From NCBI RefSeq assembly GCF_021698975.1, contig NZ_SSXA01000040.1, positions 1-36,710 of the forward strand: a stretch of 36,710 nucleotides of DNA. The letters run 5' to 3'. The position numbers and the translations under genes were made by a program. Below, piece by piece: positions 8,912-15,611 of the stretch. Under the pieces are notes generated by a model that worked only from the letters and a program-made list of their open reading frames with translations, ran no database searches and had not been told where the DNA came from. Position 1 is the first letter of the stretch, and the number at the start of each line of letters is the position of its first letter. Source of the stretch: Blastococcus sp. KM273128. Lineage in GTDB: Bacteria; Actinomycetota; Actinomycetes; Mycobacteriales; Geodermatophilaceae.

Positions 8912-9298
8912 TGTCCCTCAAATCGCGTTCGAGTGAATCCCGAGGCCGGTCGGCACTCGACCGCGGCCTGGACCATACCGACGTCATTCATTAACCCGCC
9001 GAACGTTGGCGGTCAGAGCACTAGGCAGAGCCGCACGGCGACGGCTGGTTGAGTTGGTCGAACCGGGGATCGTCCGGGCTCCGACGAGTATCGGGAGTTT
9101 CGGGACACCACTACGCGCGTGCGCGTGACTGGCGCCCGAAACACTCGAAACCGCAGTCGTCTAGCACCGGGTATGCCCAGGACAGCACTTTCGGTCCTGT
9201 GCCTAGGTCCGGCCAGCTGCCAGCCTCCCCCTCAACGCTCTGAGCCGCGCGGAAAGGTCGCGGCCTTGCGAACTGGTCGCGATGACCCTCTGCCACCG
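8912..9298. other. Non-coding region upstream of the methylase operon
   Basis: No credible gene is found on either strand. It should hold the minus-strand promoter of the methylase/helicase operon; a near-palindrome at 8996-9012 (ccgccgaacgttggcgg) could be an operator. The rest shows no structure I can name. Confidence 0.5.
8996..9012. promoter_or_regulatory. Near-palindrome upstream of the methylase operon, possible operator
   Basis: The sequence ccgccgaacgttggcgg forms an imperfect 17-bp inverted repeat with 5-bp perfect arms, about 85 bp upstream of the methylase start. Regulatory function is inference only. Confidence 0.3.
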
Positions 9299-9328
9299 CT
9301 CACCCCCTACTTCGTAGAGGGGGGTGAG
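9299..9328. repeat. Hairpin bordering the iteron block
   Basis: The 9-bp arms ctcaccccc (9299-9307) and gggggtgag (9320-9328) enclose a short tac-ttc-gta inner stem. It sits between the methylase promoter region and the iterons and could be an origin hairpin or the terminator of the replication operon ending at 9469. No T-run follows. Confidence 0.6.
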
Positions 9329-9467
9329 CGTGGGTGGTTGCGGTGCGTGGGTGGCGTAGGTGCTCACGTGGGTGGTCTGACCTGCACATTTGCGATGTGG
9401 CGTGGGTGGTTTGTGGGCGCGTGGGTGCCCGTTGCCCAGAGTGCGCGCGTGGGTGGAGCGTGGGCGC
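9328..9467. repeat. Iteron array, candidate replication origin of the element
   Basis: Four perfect copies of gcgtgggtgg start at 9328, 9345, 9400 and 9447. Three near copies start at 9366 (first base a), 9419 (last base c) and 9458 (gcgtgggcgc). All are in the same orientation within 140 bp, at irregular spacing of 11-34 bp. The block ends next to the stop codon of the RecA-like replication ATPase. Directly repeated short motifs beside rep genes are typical iterons of plasmid-like origins. That the initiator binds here is inferred. Confidence 0.6.
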
Positions 9468-9468
9468 C

Positions 9469-10587
9469 TCATGCGAGCTCTGGGGGCTCCAGAACGGAGG
9501 CGTCGTGCCACGTGGTGGGAGTGCTGCCGTGAGGGCCGCCAGCCCGTCCGTCTTGGCGCCGGAGGTGCCCGCTCTTGACCAGCGCGTCGAGGCGACGGCG
9601 GGCCTTCTGCTCGTCGGACGGGCTGGGCTTGTCCGTGGAGAAGAGGGCTTGGGCCGCGGCCTTGGCGGTGAGGCCGGCTGGTGCGGCGCAGACCATGGCG
9701 AGGAGGTCGGTGCCGTGCCAGATGGAGCTGGTGCCGGCGGTGTGGTCGTGTATGACGCGCAGGGGTCCAACGTCGCCGGCGGGCTGCTTGAGGTGGCGGA
9801 GTTCGACGATGGAGTCTCCGGCTGAGCCGGCGAGGAGGACGACGGATCCGGCGCCGGCGGTGAGCCAGGCGGAGCCATAGACGTCGGCCAGGGTGTTAGG
9901 GGCGGTGCCATTGGCGCCGCGCTTGACCTGGTGGTGTAGTTCGAGGACTTCGATACCGGCGGCGATGACCAGTTGGCGGGCTCTGTTGTAGGCGGCGCCG
10001 ACCTGGTCGTCGGTGAGGCCGAGCGCAGCGTCCTTGAGGGAATCGATGACGACGGTGTCGGCGTCGGCGGACTGGGCGAGCTCAACCAGGGTGTGGGTTG
10101 ACTGGGCGAGGTCGGCTGGCGGCGGGCCGACCCAGACGGACAGTCGCTCGTCGAGCCGGTGCCGCTCCTCGGCGGTGAAGAGGCGGCGTAGGCCGCGGGC
10201 AATCTGCTGCGGTCGGTCCATGGCGAGGTACAGCACGCGCCGGCGACCCGCCCGGACTGACAGCCCGAGGACGTCACTGGCGAGGCCGAGGCGCCCGCGG
10301 ACGAGCTGACCGGCGACTGTGGTCTTCCCGACGCCGGGGCCGCCGACGAGCATGAGGGCTTCACCGCGGGCCCACAGGACGTCGTCGCCCTCGCCCCAGA
10401 CGGCAGGGACGGTGTCGGGGGCGTCGAGGATAAACCCGCCGCCGGGCCGGAGCCGGGTCTTCTGCTCTGGTGCCGTGCGAGCGAGTTCGGCACGCAGAGG
10501 CACTTCGGTGACCGGACGTGGTTCGGCCGGCCATGGGTCGCCTGGTGATTCGCTTATCCACGGGGGCTCGGCGGGTGCGGCGGTCAT
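9469..10587 (-). CDS. RecA-like AAA ATPase, RepA/DnaB-type helicase core
   Basis: A 372-residue protein with Walker A VGGPGVGKTT (residues 81-90), Walker B-like DTVVIDSLKDAA, and LELHHQVKR, as in the AAA_25/RepA family of hexameric helicase-type ATPases of plasmids and integrated elements. A short winged-helix-like tail follows (LTAKAAAQALF ... ARRRLDALVKSGHLRR). The frame extends further upstream, but the ATG at 10587 overlaps the previous stop by four bases (ATGA) and begins the recognisable protein, so I chose it. It is the last gene of a five-gene minus-strand operon and lies next to the iteron array. Likely role: replicative helicase or loader for the excised element. Confidence 0.82.
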   Translation of the reverse strand: MTAAPAEPPWISESPGDPWPAEPRPVTEVPLRAELARTAPEQKTRLRPGGGFILDAPDTVPAVWGEGDDVLWARGEALMLVGGPGVGKTTVAGQLVRGRLGLASDVLGLSVRAGRRRVLYLAMDRPQQIARGLRRLFTAEERHRLDERLSVWVGPPPADLAQSTHTLVELAQSADADTVVIDSLKDAALGLTDDQVGAAYNRARQLVIAAGIEVLELHHQVKRGANGTAPNTLADVYGSAWLTAGAGSVVLLAGSAGDSIVELRHLKQPAGDVGPLRVIHDHTAGTSSIWHGTDLLAMVCAAPAGLTAKAAAQALFSTDKPSPSDEQKARRRLDALVKSGHLRRQDGRAGGPHGSTPTTWHDASVLEPPELA

Positions 10588-11096
10588 GCGACAAGCACGG
10601 GTCGTTCCTGGGTAATGGCGTGGCGCCGGGCGCGGACGGCGTCGACGGCGGCCTGTTCGGCGCGGGTGAGCCGAGCGAGCTCCTCGGCGCTGGCGTGGTC
10701 GGCGACCTGGGCGAGGCGCACCGCCATCTCGGTGGTGCGCCGGCGCCAGGCCTGTTCGAGGGTCTGGGCTACGTAGTAGCGCCAAGACGCGGGGACGGTG
10801 GCCCGGTGGTCGTACAGCCGCCAGAGGGTCCGGGTGAGGTTGCCGATGCGTCGGGCGCCGACGACGTGTTGGCGGCTGGTCGCGTGGGCGAGCACGGCCG
10901 CCGGGTCGGGTGTCACGCCGGCGTCGCTGAGCTCGACGATGCAGCGGCGGACCAGTCGCACGTTGGGCGACGCGATGTCGCTCTCCGGGAGTAGCGCGAC
11001 GATCGTGGCGGCCTGGTCGACAGGCAGCCACAGGGCGCAGCCGATGGCGGCCTCTTCGGCGGTTAGCACCGGCGCGGCGAGGTGCGGGTCGCGCAT
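10584..11096 (-). CDS. DnaB N-terminal-domain-like protein
   Basis: A 170-residue helical protein. LTAEEAAIGCALWLPVDQAA, IASPNVRLVRRCIVELSDAG and TPDPAAVLAHA follow the pattern of the DnaB helicase N-terminal domain, which carries hexamer and primase contacts. There is no ATPase motif; the RecA-like motor is the next gene. Its start overlaps the preceding stop by one base (TGATG) and its own stop overlaps the ATPase start (ATGA), so the two are probably translationally coupled. I infer that the pair acts as a split DnaB-type helicase for the mobile element. The C-terminus is arginine-rich. Confidence 0.7.
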   Translation of the reverse strand: MRDPHLAAPVLTAEEAAIGCALWLPVDQAATIVALLPESDIASPNVRLVRRCIVELSDAGVTPDPAAVLAHATSRQHVVGARRIGNLTRTLWRLYDHRATVPASWRYYVAQTLEQAWRRRTTEMAVRLAQVADHASAEELARLTRAEQAAVDAVRARRHAITQERPVLVA

Positions 11097-11353
11097 CACT
11101 CGGCCAGCCCGCCGTGGTCCTCGATGAGGACGTTCCGGCGGTCCTTCTCGGCCTGCTCGAACAGCACCGGCAGGAACCGCACCGGGGCCATCCAACAGTG
11201 CGCGAGGTGGTCCCACTGGCGTCGGTCGACGCCGCAGCGGTTAAGCAGACTGGGCACGCGCTGGCCGTGGATGCGGACGGTGTTCCGCCGTGGCTCGAAG
11301 ACGAGAGTGTCGCGGTCGCCGTCGAGGCTGTCGCGCGACAGAGGTGAAAGCAT
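11096..11353 (-). CDS. Small uncharacterised protein of the element replication operon
   Basis: An 85-residue soluble-looking protein, not recognised. It is rich in charged residues, with DTLVFEPRRNTVRIHGQRVP near the N-terminus and QWDHLAHCWMAPVRFLPVLF in the middle. No signal peptide, membrane segment or known motif is seen. The start has a GGAG Shine-Dalgarno about 9 bases upstream. The stop overlaps the ATG of the DnaB-N-like gene (TGATG), which argues for real translation and a role in element replication or maintenance. It could be an accessory replication protein; this is inferred from position only. Confidence 0.65.
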   Translation of the reverse strand: MLSPLSRDSLDGDRDTLVFEPRRNTVRIHGQRVPSLLNRCGVDRRQWDHLAHCWMAPVRFLPVLFEQAEKDRRNVLIEDHGGLAE

Positions 11354-11429
11354 GAGTCTGGCTCCAGGTGATGACTGGGGTCCGGTGGTGTGGGCGACGG
11401 CCGGGTCTGGGCAGGACCCGGCGCCCCTG

Positions 11430-11696
11430 TCAGAGGCCGGAGACGGGCCGCAGCAGCTGGGACGGCGTCACCGTCGCGGGGGCGGCGTCAGCGGCCGGTG
11501 CGACGCCTAGCGCGGCCAGCAGACCGCTGGAGGGCACCCGGTAACGGGAGCCGAGACGAAGGACCGGGACGGGGAACTGGCCGGCCCGCGCGAGCTGATA
11601 CGCAAGCGTCCGGCCGATGGACAGGGCTTTGGCCGCGGTCGGGATGTCCACGGTTGCCGGCAGAGCCAACAGCTCCGACCGCGTGAGCGCGGTCAC
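11430..11696 (-). CDS. Excisionase-like helix-turn-helix protein
   Basis: An 88-residue protein with a winged-HTH of the MerR/excisionase (HTH_17) type: VDIPTAAKALSIGRTLAYQL then GQFPVPVLRLGSRYRVPSSGLLAALG. In this family the protein bends DNA at att sites and directs the integrase toward excision. The GTG start at 11696 overlaps the XRE stop codon (GTGA), which fixes the start despite a longer open frame upstream. The C-terminal 25 residues are Ala/Pro-rich. The integrase gene nearby supports the Xis role; a transcription regulator is the alternative. Confidence 0.75.
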   Translation of the reverse strand: MTALTRSELLALPATVDIPTAAKALSIGRTLAYQLARAGQFPVPVLRLGSRYRVPSSGLLAALGVAPAADAAPATVTPSQLLRPVSGL

Positions 11697-11914
11697 CGAG
11701 ACGCCTCGCGCAGTGCATCGAGGAGGTTCCGGTAGGCGATGGCCTTGTCCCGGCGGGGCTCGAAGGTGCCCTGCTCCCATCGCTGCACGGTCACGGCCGA
11801 CACATCCAGCTCGGCGGCCATCTCGGCGAGGCTGACGCGTGCATCGCATCGGATCTGGCGGCGTGCCACTGGGGGTGGCAGCTGTGCCGCGCGGACCTGT
11901 TCCGCGAGAGTCAT
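11693..11914 (-). CDS. XRE-family transcriptional regulator
   Basis: A 73-residue protein whose core VSLAEMAAELDVSAVTVQRWEQG is a classic lambda-repressor-like HTH. The ATG at 11914 is preceded by a strong AGAAGGAG Shine-Dalgarno, so I prefer it to longer versions. It is the first gene of the replication/excision operon and is divergent from the integrase. The shared 98-bp gap holds a 7-bp inverted repeat that is a natural operator candidate. Likely role: autoregulated switch between integrated and excised states (inference). Confidence 0.82.
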   Translation of the reverse strand: MTLAEQVRAAQLPPPVARRQIRCDARVSLAEMAAELDVSAVTVQRWEQGTFEPRRDKAIAYRNLLDALREASR

Positions 11915-11934
11915 GACGGCTCCTTCTAGGTGGA

Positions 11935-11962
11935 CACACTCAGACGATTCGCGCCGAGTGTG
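11935..11962. promoter_or_regulatory. Inverted repeat in the XRE/integrase divergent promoter, likely operator
   Basis: Perfect 7-bp arms cacactc (11935-11941) and gagtgtg (11956-11962) are separated by 14 bp, centred between the divergent XRE and integrase starts. The size and spacing suit a dimeric XRE repressor. Binding is inferred. Confidence 0.5.
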
Positions 11963-12012
11963 AGACCGCAACGGCGTCCCGCAGGCGAGCGCAAGAAGGG
12001 CAGGCGGCAGTG

Positions 12013-13386
12013 ATGGACGGTCGTGGACGCGTGTACCGGCGCTGCTCGTGCCGCGACGAGACCGGCCGCCAGCTCGGCCAGGGCTGCCCCCGGCTGGCCA
12101 CCGACGGAAAGCACGGCACCTGGTACTTCGCCGTCGACATGCCCACCGAGCTCGGGAAGCGCCGCACCATGCGCCGCGGCGGCTTCACGACGAAGTCCGC
12201 GGCCACCCGGGCCCTGGCCGACGTCGCGAACCGCACCGCCCAAGGTGTGCGCGTCGACGACCGCGAGACCGTGGCCGCTTTCCTCGAGCGATGGCTACAG
12301 GTGAAGGCCGGTGAATCGAAGGCCACGACGCTGCGGTCGTACCGGGCGCATGTGGAGAAGGTGATCGTCCCGGCGATCGGGCACCTGCCGATCGAGCGCC
12401 TGCGCGCCGAGCACGTCGAGCAGTTGCTCGTCGATGCCGCCGCCGGCCGCGGCCCGCAGACGGTCAGGCGCATCCACGCGACCCTCAGGTCGGCGCTGAC
12501 CTACGGGGTGCGGACGCGGCGCCTGCCGTACAACGTGGCCAGTAACGTCACGCCCCCGAACGGCACCCGTCCCGAGGTGCAGCCGTGGTCGGCTGGCGAG
12601 CTCGCGACCTTCCTGCGGCACGTGGAGACCGACCGGCTGGGCCCGCTGTCCGAGGTGGTGGCCGCGTGCGGTCTGCGCCGCGGTGAGGCGCTCGGGCTGC
12701 GCTGGTGCGACCTGGACCTGACCAACCGGACGGCGCGGATCCGGCAGACCGTCGTCGACGTCGGCGGTCGGCTGCAGTTCGACACCCCCAAGACCCGCTC
12801 GTCGGAGGCCACCGTGTCCCTGACCGAGCGCGCCGTGCACGCCCTCGCGCAGGTCCGGCTCGGCCAGGAGATCGACCGCGCCTCGTGGCGCGACGGCTAC
12901 GAGGACCACGACCTGGTCTTCGCCCGGGACAACGGGGCGCCGCTGCGGCCGGAGTACGTCACCCGACGCTTCGTGGCGCTGAGCAAGGCGGCAGGGCTGC
13001 GCCAGGTGCGGCTGCACGACCTCCGGCATGGTGCCGCGTCGCTGATGCTGGGCGCCGGCGTGCCCATGGCGATCGTGTTGAAGATGCTCCGGCACTCCTC
13101 GATCGGGATCACCGTCGACACCTACGGCCACCTGTCGGAGGAGACGGCGCGCACCGCGTCGGACGCCATCGGCGCGCTGCTGGACGCAGCGTTCGACCAG
13201 GCGGCCAAGACGAGCGCCGATCCGGTGGGCGACCACACTGCGACCACAGGTACCCATGGCGTATCCATGGCGGGGGTCGAGAAGCCAGCCGAAGGCACGA
13301 AAGGCAAGGTCGGGAGGGGTGGGCCCCGTGGGGATCGAACCCACAACCCGCGGATTAAAAGTCCGCTGCTCTGCCAGTTGAGCTAG
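12013..13386 (+). CDS. Tyrosine recombinase / phage-type integrase of the tRNA-Lys element
   Basis: A 457-residue site-specific recombinase. A basic N-terminal arm-type region and SAM-like core-binding domain (ERWLQVKAGESKATTLRSYR near residues 95-115) precede the catalytic domain. The catalytic residues are R222 (ACGLRRGEALGL), H335 and R338 (LHDLRHGAAS), H361 (LRHSSIGIT) and nucleophile Y371 (DTYGHLSEE). A GTG directly precedes the chosen ATG and could be the start instead. The last 22 residues are encoded by the antisense strand of tRNA-Lys and the stop codon lies inside the tRNA. The C-terminus would therefore change when the element excises. Role: integration into and excision from the tRNA-Lys 3' end. 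Confidence 0.93.
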   Translation: MDGRGRVYRRCSCRDETGRQLGQGCPRLATDGKHGTWYFAVDMPTELGKRRTMRRGGFTTKSAATRALADVANRTAQGVRVDDRETVAAFLERWLQVKAGESKATTLRSYRAHVEKVIVPAIGHLPIERLRAEHVEQLLVDAAAGRGPQTVRRIHATLRSALTYGVRTRRLPYNVASNVTPPNGTRPEVQPWSAGELATFLRHVETDRLGPLSEVVAACGLRRGEALGLRWCDLDLTNRTARIRQTVVDVGGRLQFDTPKTRSSEATVSLTERAVHALAQVRLGQEIDRASWRDGYEDHDLVFARDNGAPLRPEYVTRRFVALSKAAGLRQVRLHDLRHGAASLMLGAGVPMAIVLKMLRHSSIGITVDTYGHLSEETARTASDAIGALLDAAFDQAAKTSADPVGDHTATTGTHGVSMAGVEKPAEGTKGKVGRGGPRGDRTHNPRIKSPLLCQLS

Positions 13387-13392
13387 AGGCCC
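13320..13392 (-). tRNA. tRNA-Lys (anticodon UUU), attachment site of the element
   Basis: The 73-nt cloverleaf folds fully. The acceptor GGGCCTC pairs with GGGGCCC (one G-U); the anticodon arm is GCGGA-CTTTTAA-TCCGC; the T arm is GTGGG-TTCGATC-CCCAC; the discriminator base is A. CCA is not encoded (ACCC follows). The 3' end faces the integrase gene, as expected for a tRNA used as attB. The tRNA is intact, so the element restores its 3' part. Confidence 0.96.
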
Positions 13393-13689
13393 GGGCGCGC
13401 GGCCGGCGGTCCGGCGGCACCCGGCCGAAGGCTACCGCCGGTCGGGCGGGCACCCCCGCCACCGGGACGGGGAGGGGCGAGAACGGGACCGGCGGGAGCC
13501 GGTGGATGACCGCCGGACCGGCCCGCGGAGCGCCCCCGGCAGGTGCGGACCTAACCTTGAACGGCTGCGCCCACGAGGCGCGGTGACGTACCTCATACGC
13601 CCGCGATCGCATGTAGCGGCCCAATCCGGCCGACGATCGATGAGGAGGCGCTGCGGCGCCTGACCGAGCACACAGCCAGAGAGGCAGAC

Positions 13690-15189
13690 GTGACTTCCGA
13701 GCGCAGCGTTCCCGACAGCGCGAACCCCGACGTCGTACTCGTCGGCGGCGGCATCATGAGCGCCACGCTGGCGCAGCTGCTGCACCTGGTCGCCCCCGAG
13801 TGGAGCGTGGCCGTCTTCGAGTCGGGCAGCGCCGTGGCCGGCGAGAGCTCGGGCCCGTGGAACAACGCCGGCACCGGCCACGCCGCCCTCTGCGAGCTGA
13901 ACTACACCCCGGCCGGGCCCGACGGGCAGGTCGACCCGAGCAAGGCCATCACCATCAACGAGCAGTTCCAGGTCTCGCGCCAGTTCTGGTCGCACCTGGT
14001 CCGCGCCGGCATGACGGGCTCGCCCAAGGACTTCATCTCGCCGGTCCCCCACCTGAGCTTCGTCAGCGGCGAGCAGGGGCGCAGCTACATGCGCAACCGG
14101 TACGCCGCGCTGAGCGCCCAGCCCCTGTTCGCGGAGATGGAGTACTCGGAGAGCCAGGCCGAGCTGGCCGACTGGCTGCCGCTGATGATGGAGGGCCGCG
14201 ACGCCGAGCAGGTCGTCGCCGCCACCCGTTCGGCCGCGGGCACCGACGTCAACTTCGGCGCCCTCACCCGCCTGATGCTCGACGACGCCGCCACCCGCGG
14301 CGTGAACGTGCACGTCAACCAGCGGGTGGACGCCCTCGAGCGGGAGAGCGACGGCCGCTGGAAGGTCACCGTCCGCGACACCCGCTCCGGCGACCGCGTC
14401 ACGATGCGCACCCGGTTCGTGTTCGTCGGCGCCGGCGGCGGGGCGCTGCCGCTGCTGCAGCAGGCCGGCATCCCCGAGATCCGCGGCTTCGGCGGCTTCC
14501 CCGTCAGCGGCATGTTCCTGCGCAGCCGGTCGCCCGAGCTGGTCAGCCGCCACCAGGCCAAGGTCTACGGCCAGGCCGCCGTCGGCGCCCCGCCGATGTC
14601 CGTGCCGCACCTGGACCTGCGGCTCATCGACGGCGAGTACTCGCTGCTGTTCGGCCCCTACGCCGGCTTCTCGCCCAAGTTCCTCAAGGCCGGCTCGATG
14701 TTCGACCTGCCCAGGAGCGTCAAGCCGAACAACCTGGGCTCCATGCTCGGCGTCGCCCGCACCGAGATGGCGCTCACCAAGTACCTGGTCGGCGAACTGC
14801 TGCAGAGCCGCTCGGCCCGCCACCGCACCCTGCAGGCCTTCGTGCCCACCGCCGAGCAGGACGACTGGGACATGGTCACCGCCGGCCAGCGGGTGCAGGT
14901 CATCAAGCAGGACCCAAAGACCGGCAAGGGCGTCCTGCAGTTCGGCACCGAGCTCATCGTCGGTGGCGACGGCAGCATCGCCGGCCTGCTCGGCGCCTCA
15001 CCCGGTGCCTCGACCGCCGTCTCGGCGATGCTGACGCTGATCGAGCGCTGCTTCCCGCAGCGCCTCGACGCCTGGCGGCCGCGCCTGCGGGAGGCGATCC
15101 CCTCCTACGGCCGCCCGCTGAACGACGAGCCCGCCCTGCTGGCCGAGGTGCGCGCCGAGACCATGCAGACGCTCGAGCTCAACGGCTGA
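13690..15189 (+). CDS. mqo: Malate:quinone oxidoreductase
   Basis: A 499-residue FAD-dependent, membrane-associated enzyme oxidising malate to oxaloacetate with electrons passed to quinone, a TCA-cycle step. The FAD dinucleotide motif VVLVGGGIMSATLAQLL is near residues 15-31. The family-typical segments AGESSGPWNNAGTGHAALCELNYTP (about 53-77) and HRTLQAFVPTAEQDDWDM (about 378-395) are present. The length fits Mqo (about 490-500). The GTG start is preceded by a GAGAGG Shine-Dalgarno. It is the first backbone gene right of the element and ends in a strong terminator. Confidence 0.95.
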   Translation: MTSERSVPDSANPDVVLVGGGIMSATLAQLLHLVAPEWSVAVFESGSAVAGESSGPWNNAGTGHAALCELNYTPAGPDGQVDPSKAITINEQFQVSRQFWSHLVRAGMTGSPKDFISPVPHLSFVSGEQGRSYMRNRYAALSAQPLFAEMEYSESQAELADWLPLMMEGRDAEQVVAATRSAAGTDVNFGALTRLMLDDAATRGVNVHVNQRVDALERESDGRWKVTVRDTRSGDRVTMRTRFVFVGAGGGALPLLQQAGIPEIRGFGGFPVSGMFLRSRSPELVSRHQAKVYGQAAVGAPPMSVPHLDLRLIDGEYSLLFGPYAGFSPKFLKAGSMFDLPRSVKPNNLGSMLGVARTEMALTKYLVGELLQSRSARHRTLQAFVPTAEQDDWDMVTAGQRVQVIKQDPKTGKGVLQFGTELIVGGDGSIAGLLGASPGASTAVSAMLTLIERCFPQRLDAWRPRLREAIPSYGRPLNDEPALLAEVRAETMQTLELNG

Positions 15190-15207
15190 CCGACCGCACG
15201 ACCCCGC

Positions 15208-15247
15208 GCCCGGGGAACCGCTCCCGCCGAGGACCGGTTCCCCGGGC
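15208..15247 (+). terminator. Terminator hairpin after mqo
   Basis: Perfect 13-bp arms gcccggggaaccg (15208-15220) and cggttccccgggc (15235-15247) have a 14-base loop and begin 19 bp after the mqo stop codon. There is no long T-run, as is common in high-GC actinobacteria. Confidence 0.85.
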
Positions 15248-15254
15248 GTCGTCG

Positions 15255-15389
15255 TCAGAGCACGTCGAGCACCAGGAGCAGCACGAGGGTCAGCAGCGCC
15301 GACAGGAGCAGCGAGCCGAGGCAGCCGAGCCGGCTGGAGAAGAGGAAGAACACCGCTCCCCGGTGCCCACGGACCCGGGTGGCCCACAC
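15255..15389 (-). CDS. Small hydrophobic membrane protein, 44 residues
   Basis: Short frame read from the minus strand: GTG start at 15389, then RGHRGAVFFLFSSRLGCLGS followed by a leucine/valine-rich stretch LLLSALLTLVLLLVLDVL to the stop. A basic N-terminus and one strong transmembrane segment are evident. Similar FF-x-SSRxGCLGSLL mini-proteins are, to my recollection, frequent conserved hypotheticals in actinobacteria. The function is unknown. It converges on mqo and shares its terminator hairpin. The start is uncertain because no clear Shine-Dalgarno or ATG is seen. Confidence 0.6.
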   Translation of the reverse strand: MWATRVRGHRGAVFFLFSSRLGCLGSLLLSALLTLVLLLVLDVL

Positions 15390-15611
15390 CTCGTGTGCAG
15401 GGCGTCACCCCCGTACGCGTCCGACCACCCGTTCAGGGGATCGCGGCCGGGCCGGGCGGCTACGTACCGTCATCACCGTTCCGGTCGGGAGCGCGATACC
15501 GTGCCCCGTCCGCCGCATCGTCCGCTCCCGCGCCCCGGCGCCGGGCGGGTACGACCCCGGCCCGGCTGACCCGTTCCCCCCGGGGCGGCCGGGCCGGCTT
15601 CTTCCCGGCCC
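15390..15611. other. Non-coding gap between small membrane protein and lipoprotein genes
   Basis: The 222 bp contains no credible gene. It presumably holds the minus-strand promoter of the 44-residue protein. No other signal is recognised. Confidence 0.4.

Larger units (their letters stand above)
1..13320. mobile_element. Right part of a tRNA-Lys integrative element (genomic island); left end not in window
   Basis: Seen: a tyrosine integrase points into the 3' end of a tRNA-Lys gene, next to an excisionase-like HTH gene, an XRE regulator, two replication-type genes, an iteron block, a methylase/helicase operon and an IS3 element. Known: tyrosine integrases of actinobacterial integrative elements use tRNA 3' ends and usually sit beside the att site. 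Inferred: everything left of 13320 is element DNA, with the methylase/helicase pair as cargo. I looked for a second copy of the tRNA 3' half (the T-arm region) to the left and found none, so the other att site is probably beyond position 1. The extent is uncertain; an alternative is a smaller element ending near 9300 beside an older defence island. Confidence 0.55.

Noticed and set aside
9050..9080. Possible attL or tRNA fragment (ggtcgaaccggggatcg)
   Set aside because: It shares only short words with the tRNA-Lys T-arm, in a different order, and does not fold as a tRNA end.
9328..9467. Repeats considered as a CRISPR array
   Set aside because: Units are only 10 bp at irregular 11-34 bp spacing and no cas genes are present; iterons fit better.
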